From Secundilactobacillus similis DSM 23365 = JCM 2765 (GTDB lineage: Bacteria; Bacillota; Bacilli; Lactobacillales; Lactobacillaceae), in NCBI RefSeq assembly GCF_001311075.1, contig NZ_BBAD01000019.1:1-45627 (forward strand): a DNA stretch of 45,627 nt, read 5' to 3'. How positions within the stretch are numbered: the stretch's first letter is position 1; each line of letters starts with the position of its first letter. Below are positions 1 through 8,656 of the stretch, in pieces. The notes under the pieces are model-generated. The model saw nothing but the letters and a program-made list of their open reading frames with translations. It was not told where the DNA came from and ran no database searches. Both the position numbers and the translations under genes were made by a program.

Positions 1-168
1 GATTCGAAACCCAGAATCTACGCCTTTAGGGGCTTACACTCTTGGGGCCTAAGCGCGTTTTGAACCACTCTGTAATATTACAGTTTCCGTTTACCACTAG
101 TAACGCCGGGGTCCATGCTTTACTATATAGAGTGGGGTTTTAACCATTTTGAAGGGAGCACAACGCAC
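1..168. other. Unassigned left edge, upstream of jag
   Basis: No reading frame here resembles the end of YidC/OxaA, which is the usual neighbour before jag. The stretch around 26-60 (ggggctta, ggcctaag) faintly resembles the arms of the hairpin repeats found elsewhere in the window, so the edge may cut through a decayed copy. The only clear signal is the Shine-Dalgarno-like GAAGGGAG at 151-158 ahead of jag. Confidence 0.3.
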
Positions 169-927
169 ATGACTGTATTTAAAAGCGGCACCATTGATTC
201 TGCAATCGAAGCCGCACTGCAAGAACTAAATCTAGACCGATCACAGGTTGACGTCACGGTTCTGACGACGCCTAGACGAGGGTTCTTGGGAATTGGTGCT
301 CGAGCGGCGGAAATTGACGTAACGCCAATTCCGCAAACACAGCCAACCGCAACGCCGGTATCGGAAACGCAACCCGTCGAAACGGTAGCGGATGCTGAAA
401 CGACAGCGACCGCGGTCGCAACACCCGTTGCAACCGTAGAAGCGCAAGAATCAGCACCCGCTGATCGTCAGGCGGCTTATCAACAGGTTGCCGGTGAGCT
501 AGGCGACTATTTAGATGCCATTGTTGAGCAACTTGGCATCGACGCACAAAGTGATGTGACGGTTAGTCACCGCAACGTAACGGTCAACTTTGTGACTGAG
601 CAAGAAGGGTTATTGATCGGCAAACACGGCCGTACCATTAACGCATTGCAAAATCTTGCACAAGTGTTTTTGAACCACCAACGTTTCTCAAAGCTAGTGG
701 TGACGTTAGACGTTGCCAACTATCGGGAACGTCGGTTGGAAACGTTGACCCGCCTAGCAGAGAACATGGCTCGCGAGGTCGTTGCCACTGGAAAACCGGT
801 TTACCTGGATCCAATGCCATCATTTGAGCGCAAACAGATCCACAGCGTGCTGGCAGATAATGACCACGTGGTGACCTATTCTGCCGGTGCTGAACCCAAG
901 CGAGCCGTCGTGATCACACCACGGTAA
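169..927 (+). CDS. jag: RNA-binding protein Jag/KhpB
   Basis: A 252-residue RNA-binding protein of the Jag/KhpB family, which in Firmicutes acts with KhpA in post-transcriptional control of cell division and envelope growth. Seen: an N-terminal Jag_N domain (residues 1-52, with the RRGFLGIGAR loop), an Ala/Thr/Val-rich linker (about 53-100), a KH domain with the GKHG loop at 151-154, and a C-terminal R3H domain with R201-x3-H205. I chose ATG 169 because it follows GAAGGGAG at 151-158 and starts directly with Jag_N; an in-frame ATG at 115 would add 18 residues foreign to the family. Its place upstream of mnmE is the usual Firmicutes order near oriC. Confidence 0.93.
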   Translation: MTVFKSGTIDSAIEAALQELNLDRSQVDVTVLTTPRRGFLGIGARAAEIDVTPIPQTQPTATPVSETQPVETVADAETTATAVATPVATVEAQESAPADRQAAYQQVAGELGDYLDAIVEQLGIDAQSDVTVSHRNVTVNFVTEQEGLLIGKHGRTINALQNLAQVFLNHQRFSKLVVTLDVANYRERRLETLTRLAENMAREVVATGKPVYLDPMPSFERKQIHSVLADNDHVVTYSAGAEPKRAVVITPR

Positions 928-1022
928 CCGGGTAATTAACGTTGATTAAATCGAAATTGGCGGCAGGCCTACCACACCGCATTTGCCGTGAATTTTGGCT
1001 AGGATAGTTCGGGTTTAGGCGG
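928..1022. other. jag-mnmE intergenic, left part
   Basis: Short spacer after the jag stop. I see no clear terminator or gene here; the next recognisable signal is the promoter at 1023. Confidence 0.4.
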
Positions 1023-1051
1023 TTGACAAACGTCTGAATTCATTCTAGTAT
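1023..1051 (+). promoter_or_regulatory. Strong sigma-A type promoter
   Basis: TTGACA at 1023-1028, a 17-bp spacer and TAGTAT at 1046-1051. A transcript would begin near 1058 and run into the hairpin and T-tract ending at 1138. Confidence 0.65.
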
Positions 1052-1057
1052 ATTAAC

Positions 1058-1138
1058 TAATCATTCTTATCTTAAATAGATAAAGTAGTCAAAGTGCTTT
1101 ATCCATGCTGTTAGGGGCATGGAGTGGGCACTTTTTTT
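1058..1138 (+). ncRNA. Candidate ~80-nt terminated RNA or mnmE leader
   Basis: After the promoter at 1023-1051 come a small hairpin (ttatc/gataa around 1067-1084) and a nested hairpin: AAAGTGC (1091-1097) pairs with GCACTTT, and CCATGC pairs with GCATGG inside it, followed by a T-tract. The hairpin has intrinsic terminator form, so either a short RNA is made or readthrough into mnmE is attenuated. No peptide with a ribosome binding site is visible. I do not recognise the family. Confidence 0.45.
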
Positions 1139-1463
1139 GTGCGTGAAAAGCTGAGCAATCAGTTTGAAAAAGGTCCGCTGTTGATGAAAGCTGTCGCAAT
1201 GGCATTGCTGAAAGTAAGTTGAGTTCAGTGATGGTCGGCGGGCAGGTCAGTGGCTCTGACGGTTTAGGAGAATGACCAGTTTAGTCGTTGTTTGGGTGCT
1301 GGCGTGTGCGTTGGTGAGCCAAATGGTGGGTAAATCTGGGCGGGACGTGTTATTGTTGTTAGCCGTAATGCGTTTTTAGAAGAGTATGTAAAAGTTAGTG
1401 TTGGTGGTTGAGGGACTTGTTTCCTCGCTGTGCTGACTTGATTAGTTAGAAGTTGTTATGTTA
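1139..1463. other. Non-coding stretch before mnmE repeats
   Basis: No supported ORF, promoter or conserved RNA was found. Every frame is interrupted by stops. Confidence 0.4.
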
Positions 1464-1515
1464 TATAGCCGAAACGTGTTCCGCAAGGCAGAGACTTGCT
1501 CCGCGCTCTGGCTGT
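1464..1515. repeat. Truncated hairpin repeat R1
   Basis: It contains gccgaaacgtgttccgc and ctccgcgctctggc, the two outer ends of the hairpin family, with the middle missing. The preceding tgttatgtta-atagccg also precedes R2, so R1 looks like an internally deleted duplicate of R2. Confidence 0.6.
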
Positions 1516-1559
1516 ATTAATAACGAGTTAATGTTAGTTTAGTCGTGTTATGTTAGATA

Positions 1560-1689
1560 GCCGAAACGTGCTCCGAGAAGCAGAGACCTGCACGTAAGCT
1601 ACCTTCACCACAAATCCCAAAACCCGGGATTTCTGGCAAAGGTAGCTTACGCTCCGGTCTCTAACCGCTTCTCTCCGCACTCTGGCTAC
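1560..1689. repeat. Long hairpin repeat R2, abutting the mnmE ribosome binding site
   Basis: Full-length member of the hairpin family. The outer helix GAGAAGC pairs with GCTTCTC, and the inner helix GTAAGCTACCTT pairs with AAGGTAGCTTAC. The apex is cccaaaacccggg, and the taacc bulge and ctgca/gctcc internal loop are conserved. It ends in CTAC directly before AAGGAGG (1690-1696), the mnmE Shine-Dalgarno, so the structure could affect mnmE translation or mRNA stability. Confidence 0.85.
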
Positions 1690-1703
1690 AAGGAGGTTTT
1701 TTC

Positions 1704-3094
1704 ATGTCCACAACTAGTGAATTTGATACGATTGCGGCCGTTGCTACGCCACCTGGTGAGGGTGGAATCTCGATTATTCGGATCAGTGGTGAACGGACGT
1801 TTGAAATTGTTGCCCCATTATTTAAAGGGAAGTCGTTGGCGGATGTTGCCAGTCATACGATCAATTATGGTCACATTATTGACCCTGAAACCGGCTCTGA
1901 AGTCGATGAAGTTATGGCATCCGTGATGCGGGCGCCTAAGACTTACACGCGCGAAGACGTTGTTGAAATCAACTGTCACGGTGGTTGATGGCCACTAACC
2001 AAATCTTACAGCTCATTTTAAGCCAAGGGGCGCGGTTAGCCGAACCTGGTGAATTTACCAAACGGGCCTTTTTGAATGGTCGAATTGACTTATCCCAAGC
2101 AGAGGCCGTTATGGACCTTATTCGGGCGAAAACCGACCGCTCGATGAAAGTTGCCTTAAACCAGCTAGACGGGAACCTGTCGCGCTTAATTAAGCATTTA
2201 CGGCAAGATATCTTGGAAGTACTAGCACAAGTTGAGGTCAACATCGATTATCCTGAATACGACGATGTGGAAACGATGACCACAAAGTTGTTGCTGGAAA
2301 AGGCGCAGGAGGTTCAAGCGTCAATTACCCAACTGTTGAAGACTGCTAAACAAGGCAAAGTCCTTCGTGACGGCCTGGCAACGGCCATTGTTGGTCGGCC
2401 CAACGTTGGTAAATCCAGTCTGCTGAACGAATTACTCCACGAAGATAAGGCCATCGTGACCGACGTTGCCGGGACGACTCGAGATGTGATCGAAGAATAC
2501 GTCAACGTTGGTGGGGTGCCACTGAAACTGGTTGATACTGCCGGTATCCATAAAACGGATGATACGGTTGAAAAAATCGGGGTGGAACGCTCAAAAAAGG
2601 CGATTGCGGCTGCTGATCTGGTGGTGCTAGTCTTGAACGCTAGCGAACCGTTAACGTCGGAAGATCGCCAATTGTTGACGGATATGGCCGATGAAAAGCG
2701 GATCATCATCCTCAACAAGACGGATTTGCCACTTCAACTCGATTTAGGCGAATTACAACAGTTGGCGGGTGACACGAAGATTATCCAAACATCGATCCTG
2801 CAAAATAAGGGGGTTGATCAGCTGGAAGCCGAAATCAGCCACCTGTTCTTCGATGTTGGTATCGAAACCGGTCGCGGTAACGTGATGGTGACCAATGCCC
2901 GGCACATTGGCTTATTAAACCAAGCCAGCCAAGCCTTGGACGATGTCATGAACGGGATTGCAGCTGGCATGCCAGTTGACCTCGTTCAAATCGACATGAC
3001 CCGTTGCTGGAACCTATTGGGTGAAATTACCGGCGACAGCTACCAAGATGAACTACTAGACCAACTCTTCAGTCAATTCTGTGTTGGTAAATAA
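1704..3094 (+). CDS. mnmE: tRNA uridine-5-carboxymethylaminomethyl GTPase MnmE (frameshifted here)
   Basis: With MnmG this protein installs the cmnm5 group on the wobble uridine of certain tRNAs. The start ATG follows AAGGAGG at 1690-1696. Seen: the N-terminal folate-binding domain ([21 protein letters not shown]), the helical domain, a G domain with GRPNVGKSS (P-loop), DTAG and NKTD, and the C-terminal catalytic FCVGK ending. The frame breaks near 1986, after INCHGG: adding one T (ggt-ttg-atg) restores a continuous protein of 463 residues, the normal family length. I read the break as a one-base sequencing deletion. The gene is followed 54 bp later by mnmG. Confidence 0.95.
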
Positions 3095-3148
3095 CTTTAA
3101 ACTGAGTACCCGCGTATCATCGGATGCGCATGATTAGGAGGAACTGAT

Positions 3149-5063
3149 ATGCCTGAGATTCAACCTTACCAGGGTAAGGACTTTGACGTGATCGTCGTTG
3201 GTGCTGGCCACGCCGGTACTGAGGCCGCGTTAGCCGCTGCCCGGATGGGGAACAAGACCCTGTTAATGACAATTAATTTAGATATGGTGGCCTTTATGCC
3301 ATGTAACCCATCAGTTGGGGCCCCGCAAAGGGCATTGTCGTGCGTGAAATTGACGCCTTGGGTGGCGAAATGGGTCGCAACATCGATAAAACCTACGTTC
3401 AGATGCGGATGTTGAACACTGGGAAGGGTCCAGCCGTCCGTGCCTTACGGGCACAGGCTGATAAGCACGCTTACCACGCTGAAATGAAGCACACCTTGGA
3501 AAAGGAACCTAACGTGACGTTACGTCAAGGCATCGTTGACGACTTAATCGTTGAAGACGGGGTCTGCAAGGGCGTTATCACAAATACCGGGGCCCGGTAT
3601 TCTGCCAAGGCCGTCGTCATCGCTGCTGGGACCGCTGCGCGTGGGAAAATCATCATTGGTGAACTCATGTATTCTTCAGGACCAAATAACTCACAACCAG
3701 CGATGAAGCTGACGAAGAATTTGGAAAAGTACGGTTTGGAACTCAAGCGGTTCAAGACCGGGACGCCGCCACGGTGGATGGCAACACGATTCACTATGCC
3801 GAAACTGAAGAGCAACCTGGTGACGTTGAACCAAACCACTTTAGTTACACGACGCCTGACGAGAACTATTTGGCACTTAAAAACCAACTCTCTTGCTGGT
3901 TAACGTACACGAACGAAACGACGCATAAGATTATCCGCGACAACCTAGACCGGGCACCAATGTTTACTGGTGTGATCGAAGGGGTCGGTCCACGTTACTG
4001 CCCATCGATCGAAGATAAGATCGTTCGGTTTGCTGATAAGAGCCGGCACCAATTATTCTTGGAACCTGAAGGCCGGAACACGGATGAATGGTACGTTCAA
4101 GGGTTGTCAACGTCGATGCCAGAAGAAGTGCAACAAAAGATCTTGCACTCCATTAAGGGCCTTGAAGACGCTGAAATGATGCGGCCAGGTTACGCCATCG
4201 AATATGATGTTGTGTCACCTTATCAATTACGACCAACTTTGGAAACCAAGCTTGTGAAGAACCTGTACACCGCTGGCCAAACCAACGGGACGTCTGGTTA
4301 CGAAGAAGCTGCGGGCCAAGGCATCATGGCCGGTATCAACGCCGGTTTGCGGGCCTTGAACAAGGAACCATTCGTTATGAAGCGGTCTGAAGGCTACATC
4401 GGTGTCATGATCGATGATTTGGTCACTAAGGGCACCAACGAACCTTACCGTTTATTAACGAGCCGGGCCGAATATCGCTTGATCTTACGGCACGATAACG
4501 CTGACTTGCGGTTAATGCCAAAGGGTCACGAATTGGGCTTGATTTCAGACGAACGTTACAACGATTTCTTGGCCAAGCGCCAAGCCGTAACGGATGAAAT
4601 CGACCGGTTAAATACGGTTCGCGTTAAGCCATCTGACGAGGTTAACGCCTACGTGATGTCTCACAACGAAAAGCCATTGAAGGATGGCGTGTTGGCAGCG
4701 GACTTCCTCCGTCGCCCACAAGTCACCTACGCGGACTTACTGCGGTTCATTCCAGCGCCAGATGCACCATTGGACCGCCGGGTGATCGAAGAAATCGAAA
4801 TTCGGATCAAGTACGCAGGTTACATCAAGAAGGCTGAGGAAAACGTGGCGAAGATGAAGAAGATGGAAGCCAAGAAGATCCCAGATATGATCGACTACGA
4901 CGCCATCGACGGTCTCGCAACGGAAGCCCACCAAAAATTAAACAAGATCCGCCCAGAAACAATTGCCCAAGCAACCCGAATCAGCGGGGTCAACCCAGCT
5001 GATATTGCGATTTTGAGTGTTTATATTGAGCAGGGGAAGATTGCAAAGGTTAAGAGCGTGTAA
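3149..5063 (+). CDS. mnmG: tRNA uridine-5-carboxymethylaminomethyl modification enzyme MnmG (two frameshifts here)
   Basis: FAD-dependent partner of MnmE in wobble-uridine modification (GidA). ATG follows aggagg at 3137-3142. Seen: an N-terminal dinucleotide-binding motif [12 protein letters not shown], the MPCNPSVG and [15 protein letters not shown] signatures, [19 protein letters not shown], and the C-terminal helical domain ending in [13 protein letters not shown]. The frame breaks twice, at about 3320 (GGGG where five G are needed to give SVGGPAKGIV) and about 3775 (CGG-TGG where CGG-GTG gives PPRVDGN). With one G restored at each site the protein has 638 residues, normal for the family. 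Both sites are G homopolymers, which favours sequencing error over gene decay. Confidence 0.95.
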
Positions 5064-5177
5064 CAAGGCGGTTAGAGACCGAAGCATAAGCCCCTCTCGC
5101 CATAAACCCCGGTTTTGGGTTTGTGCGAGAGGGGCTTATGTGCAGGTCTCTGCCTTGTGGAACGCGTTTCGGCGCGG
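5064..5177. repeat. Long hairpin repeat R3
   Basis: It begins directly after the mnmG stop. The outer helix is CAAGGC/GCCTTG and the inner helix is CATAAGCCCCTCTCG pairing with CGAGAGGGGCTTATG. The apex is ccccggttttggg, and the ggtta bulge is conserved. The hairpin is followed by ggaacgcgtttcggcgc, the outer tail of the family. Confidence 0.85.
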
Positions 5178-5567
5178 TGACCCCAAAACACCACTACTAC
5201 CAAACTTCACAATAGAACTGATAAGCGGAAAGGCGACTCCAAGTGGCACCGAAAATAAAGTAGCCGGAAAGCACGTCGCCAGTAAGCAATTGACGAGTAA
5301 CGAGCTACCGGTTTTGGGTAGCTTCACTTGGCCCCTCCTTATATGCAACCTTCTGCCCTGGTTCACGCATTTCGGCGCGGTGGATTCAAAACACCAATGT
5401 TACCAAACTTCACAATAGAACTGATAAGCGGAAAGGCGACTCCAAGTGGCGCCGAAAATAAAATGGCCGGAAAGCACGTCGCCAGTAGCAGCTGGTGAGT
5501 AACGAGTTACCGGTTGTGAGAGGGCTTACGTACAACTCTCTGCCTTAGGACACGTTTACCAATTCTC
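5162..5567. repeat. 203-bp tandem duplication of repeat material
   Basis: acgcgtttcggcgcggtg at 5162 recurs as acgcatttcggcgcggtg at 5365, and the following ~125 bp are nearly identical (caaaacacca at 5184 and 5387), giving a period of 203 bp. Each unit holds a TTCGGCGC...GCGCCGAA-type outer stem of about 95 bp followed by the right half of a hairpin repeat (gggtagcttc...gccctg; gagagggcttacg...gccttag). There is no left arm, so these are half-hairpins. No gene is supported here. Confidence 0.75.
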
Positions 5568-5606
5568 TAACGTCATCGCAAAAAATAAAATCTACTAACA
5601 GCAAAC

Positions 5607-5657
5607 AAAAAAGCGCCCACAAACGACCAACTCTCGGTCATTTGCGGGCGCCTTTTT
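5607..5657. terminator. Bidirectional intrinsic terminator
   Basis: GCGCCC(a)CAAA...TTTGCGGGCGC hairpin with an A-tract on the left and a T-tract on the right. It lies just downstream of the minus-strand oxidoreductase gene and could also stop plus-strand transcription from mnmG. Confidence 0.85.
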
Positions 5658-5681
5658 CAGCGTTAAATCACAAACAAATCA

Positions 5682-6872
5682 TTACTGTAACTTCTTCTCA
5701 AACCCTTCCATCGGCGCCAACTCATCCTGATAGCTATTCTTCTTGCCATCAGTCGTAAACTGCATAACCGTCTTAAACGAGGTACTCAAGTAAGTTTGCA
5801 TCACAGGTGGAATCGAAAGCTCAGTCATGTCAGTTGGGCTAAGCTGGGTGCGAATACTGCCTTCATCGCCAGCTTGTACCTTTTGGACCCACTGTGGTTC
5901 GCGAAGGAGTTCACGACCAATGGCGACTAAATCAGCGCCATCAGCCAGAACGGCATCGGCATCGCTAGGGAGTTCCACTGAACCGATGCCAATCAGCGGT
6001 ACGATACCGTTTGTGTGGGCTGCGAACTGTGAAATCAAGGTTGCAGTGTTGGTCTTATCATTCAATGAGGTCCGCTTGTAGCTTCCCATCGACAAGTGAA
6101 TGTAGTCAACCTCAGTCTTAATTTGATCAACTAGGTAGAGGGAGTCCTCTAAGCGGATGCCGGGTGTTTCGATTTCTTCGGGAGAAAGGCGGTAACCCAA
6201 CGCAAATGGGGCAGTGGCGTATTTGGCAATCGCGGCTTTCACGCTACTGATAACGGCGAGTGGGAACTTCAACCGCTTGTCACGAGAGCCACCCCAATCA
6301 TCGGTCCGCTGGTTTGAGTTAGCGGAGTAGAACTGCTGAATCAAGTAGGTGTTAGCCCCGTGAAGTTCCACCCCGTCAAATCCAGCTTGGATGGCGCGGC
6401 GAGTTGCTTCACCGAAATCAATGATGAGCTGTTCGATCTCAGCAACGGTCATTGCGCGTGGGGTTTCAGAATCAGGGGGATAAACAGCGGCAATTGCGCT
6501 GGCACTAACGGGTTGTTCGCCACGAAGAATCTGGTGGTTTGTTTTCCGACCCGCGTGGAAAATCTGAAGAATTGCTTTGGTCCCATTTTGGTGAATCGTT
6601 TTAGCGAGGTTAGTCAATCCGGGCAGCATATCATCGCTCGCAACGGAAAGTTCGCCTTCAAAGCCCTTACCGGAAGCATCGACGTTGGCGACACCCGTGA
6701 TCACCATCCCGGGACCAGCGGCGCGAGCAGCGTAGTAGTTAAGCTCATCCGTGGTGATCATCCCGTTATAAAAACTGGTCATGGTCGTCATGGGTGACAT
6801 CACGATTCTATTTTTGAGCGTGAGGCCGTTATTGAATTGAAATGACGATAGGAATTGGTGATTCGTAGACAT
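5682..6872 (-). CDS. NADH-dependent flavin oxidoreductase, Old Yellow Enzyme family
   Basis: A 396-residue FMN-dependent TIM-barrel ene-reductase of the OYE/YqjM type, expected to reduce activated C=C bonds or quinone-like electrophiles with NAD(P)H. Seen: the N-terminal LKNRIVMSPMTT strand, ILQIFHAGRKT, the substrate-binding GVELHGANTYLIQQF motif, SNQRTDDWGGS, and the phosphate-binding end LVAIGRELLREPQW. Its ATG is preceded by GAAGGAG. It is monocistronic with its own terminator, and its promoter overlaps palindromes that look like a repressor operator. The physiological substrate cannot be read from the sequence. Confidence 0.92.
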   Translation of the reverse strand: MSTNHQFLSSFQFNNGLTLKNRIVMSPMTTMTSFYNGMITTDELNYYAARAAGPGMVITGVANVDASGKGFEGELSVASDDMLPGLTNLAKTIHQNGTKAILQIFHAGRKTNHQILRGEQPVSASAIAAVYPPDSETPRAMTVAEIEQLIIDFGEATRRAIQAGFDGVELHGANTYLIQQFYSANSNQRTDDWGGSRDKRLKFPLAVISSVKAAIAKYATAPFALGYRLSPEEIETPGIRLEDSLYLVDQIKTEVDYIHLSMGSYKRTSLNDKTNTATLISQFAAHTNGIVPLIGIGSVELPSDADAVLADGADLVAIGRELLREPQWVQKVQAGDEGSIRTQLSPTDMTELSIPPVMQTYLSTSFKTVMQFTTDGKKNSYQDELAPMEGFEKKLQ

Positions 6873-6915
6873 ACTGAAGACTCCTTCTTGGTTTTGAATT
6901 TTGAATACAAGAGTC

Positions 6916-6943
6916 AGTATAGTTGTTGGGGTGGTTAAAACAA
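6916..6943 (-). promoter_or_regulatory. Promoter of the OYE oxidoreductase gene
   Basis: On the minus strand, TTGTTT (6943-6938), a 16-bp spacer and TATACT (6921-6916) lie about 45 bp upstream of the start codon. The -35 box overlaps the palindrome at 6942-6953. Confidence 0.6.
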
Positions 6944-6978
6944 GTACGTACTTAAAAGTGGGATAGATACTTTTAAGT
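6942..6978. promoter_or_regulatory. Operator-like palindromes upstream of the OYE gene
   Basis: A perfect 12-bp palindrome, AAGTACGTACTT (6942-6953), overlaps the left arm of a second inverted repeat, ACTTAAAAGT (6950-6959) with ACTTTTAAGT (6969-6978), which has a 9-bp gap. The position over the -35 box suggests repression. The AAGTAC/GTACTT half-sites resemble sites of redox-sensing HxlR/MarR-type repressors; that assignment is inference. Confidence 0.6.
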
Positions 6979-6992
6979 GCCTATGTTGCTTA

Positions 6993-7316
6993 CGTTTGTG
7001 TCCAGCGTAAGTGTGCGGAGCGAGGCGGTTAGAAGGTGGAGTGTAAGCATGACCCAGCGAAGCTACCGGGTTTGGGTAGGTTGGCTGGGTCATGCTTACA
7101 TGCAACCTTCTGCCTCGCGCAGCACCATTCGGCGTGGTGGCCAGAAAGTGCGTGGTTGACAAGTTCCTGCAATGTCAGGAGCCCTAGAAATAACAGTTTA
7201 AGTGGCGCCGAATTTTGTAGTCTGAGAGCGCCGGTTTTCATGCGGCTTTGACGAGCGTAGCGATGACGAACAGCCGACACCCAAATTGCGCCCAATGCTT
7301 ACGCTGAACACAAACG
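6993..7316. mobile_element. 324-bp non-coding element C with 19-bp inverted termini
   Basis: It is bounded by cgtttgtgtccagcgtaag (6993-7011) and its near-perfect inverted copy (7298-7316). These are the same termini as the two 812-bp elements, but the core differs: hairpin repeat R5 (7012-7124) followed by an ATTCGGCG...CGCCGAAT stem domain and about 70 bp more. No convincing ORF is present. Flanks do not show a clear target duplication. A decayed relative in reverse orientation lies at 12078-12390. Confidence 0.7.
7012..7124. repeat. Long hairpin repeat R5 inside element C
   Basis: The outer helix GCGAGGC pairs with GCCTCGC, and the inner helix GTAAGCATGACCCAGC pairs with GCTGGGTCATGCTTAC. 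The ggtta bulge, the gtgga/tgcaa internal loop and the accgggtttgggt apex are present. Confidence 0.85.
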
Positions 7317-7392
7317 ACAACAAAAAAACAGACACAACAGCCCACATTAAAGGACTGTCATGCCTGTATATTTCACATAACTAGATATCGAG

Positions 7393-7895
7393 TCAATCTA
7401 AATTCAAATGACTAAAGATCGCCTTTTGCTCATCACGATCCACTTTTCGTTCCGCCAAGCGGTCTTGATAACCCGCGCAGATGAACTTCTCTTCATCCGT
7501 TTCCGGTACAATCTCAGGTAATTCGGGATCGGCTGGTTTGGCTGCTGTAACGAAGGTCACGAAGCAGGTGAAGCCGACGAAGCGTTCACCAGTGAGGAGG
7601 TGTTCGCCAATGCCTTTCACGAAGACCTCTAGGGAACGGTGACTAGTCCCTGTGACGTAAGATTCAAACACCATCGCGTCCTGCAGCTCAAATGGGGCAA
7701 TAAAGTTCAAGTGATCCATCGAGACCGTGGCGGTGACTTGGTGGGCCGCACGAGAAGCGGCGATGATGATGTGTTATCAACCATGGATAGGGTTTGGCCA
7801 CCAAAAACAGTATTGTGTTCATTCAAATCGGAACTGAAGACCCGGTGATTAGTAATGGACAGGGTTTCGTGACAGGTAAGTTGACGTTTACTCAT
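7393..7895 (-). CDS. Acyl-CoA thioesterase, hotdog fold (frameshifted here)
   Basis: Hotdog-fold thioesterase of the YciA/BFIT type that hydrolyses acyl-CoA esters; the physiological acyl chain is unknown. ATG at 7895 follows GGAGG. Seen: the family motif SDLNEHNTVFGGQTLSMVDNTSS at the start, then MDHLNFIAPFELQDAMVFESYVTGTSHRSLEVFVKG. The frame breaks near 7750, between NTSS and the ASRAAHQVTATVSMDHLNF part; one extra base joins both halves into 167 residues, the usual length. I read this as a single-base sequencing deletion. The gene is monocistronic and divergent from the next gene. Confidence 0.88.
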
Positions 7896-8092
7896 AGTTA
7901 GGACCTCCAACGTTAATGATTCTAGTGTACCATAAGTTTGTGAAAAATGGTGGCGGTTACATATACCGTAAGACGTTGTTTTAGACGGATGCATTTAACA
8001 TGAATCACAACTGAATTTAACGAGGTTTTCAATTGCCTTTTGCAACCGAAACTTTCATAATGGGGGCATCTAAAGCCGAGGAGGAGATTAAC

Positions 8093-8449
8093 ATGGCACG
8101 ATATCTTGAATTTTCAGATGACGCAATTGCGCGGATCAAACCGCATTTGACGCCAAATACCCGGGTGTTACTGAGCTATGATGATGGGGTGGGGCCTTAT
8201 TCACATCATGGCTTGGTTGCGCTGCAAGTTTCATTTCAATTAGTGCTTATTACGGATACAATGTCGTTTAAGGACTATGACGAGCAACTAGAGACCAATT
8301 GGGTACCCGTCTACGTAAAAGGCTACTCAGACGAATTTTTGGGCGATCAGATGACGTTGACGTTACAGCCGAAGTATCAGACACTAGTTTTGGCGGATGA
8401 TAGTGAAAAAATCGATGAAAACGTGGAGATCGTGGATGAGCGCAAGTGA
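8093..8449 (+). CDS. Iron-sulfur cluster biosynthesis-domain (HesB-like) protein
   Basis: A 118-residue protein resembling the small HesB/IscA-like proteins annotated in lactobacilli as iron-sulfur cluster biosynthesis family. Seen: a start MARYLEFSDDAIARIK typical of the fold and a central LLSYDDGVGPYS segment. The conserved cysteines of true A-type Fe-S carriers are absent, so carrier function is doubtful. I chose ATG 8093 because gaggagga (8079-8086) lies at proper distance; an upstream in-frame ATG at 8033 has no such site. It stands alone between divergent and convergent neighbours. Confidence 0.7.
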   Translation: MARYLEFSDDAIARIKPHLTPNTRVLLSYDDGVGPYSHHGLVALQVSFQLVLITDTMSFKDYDEQLETNWVPVYVKGYSDEFLGDQMTLTLQPKYQTLVLADDSEKIDENVEIVDERK

Positions 8450-8656
8450 CTTAAAGTAAGTGACCTAGTTAACGGAAATGGCTAACGAAATCCTACTTTA
8501 GCGGGCTTTATACTCTTAAAACAGAGGTTGACCCAATCATTGGTATAACGACTTCACCAATTTGTGAAAAAATTTTGTCGTTCTCCTGTATTAGGGGTTC
8601 AAAAGTCGCGCTAGTCTGGTATCATCAAGGTAATTAATCTTGAGGAGGGCACCACT

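Noticed and set aside
1-168. C-terminal part of YidC/OxaA before jag
   Set aside because: No frame gives a YidC-like hydrophobic or basic C-terminus; stops occur in all three frames.
3149-5063. mnmG as a genuine pseudogene
   Set aside because: Both breaks are one-base losses in G runs, and the rest of the protein is fully conserved with no missense decay; the same type of break recurs in ten other genes.
5017-5418. 133-residue plus-strand ORF after mnmG
   Set aside because: It runs through hairpin repeat R3 and the tandem repeat, has no ribosome binding site and low-complexity repeat-derived sequence.
7029-7295. ORFs on both strands inside element C
   Set aside because: Both are read-throughs of an inverted repeat; the related element D does not keep them open, and there is no start signal.
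8033-8092. N-terminal extension of the Fe-S domain protein
   Set aside because: The ATG at 8093 has a properly spaced GAGGAGGA, while the ATG at 8033 has none and the extra residues do not look like the family.
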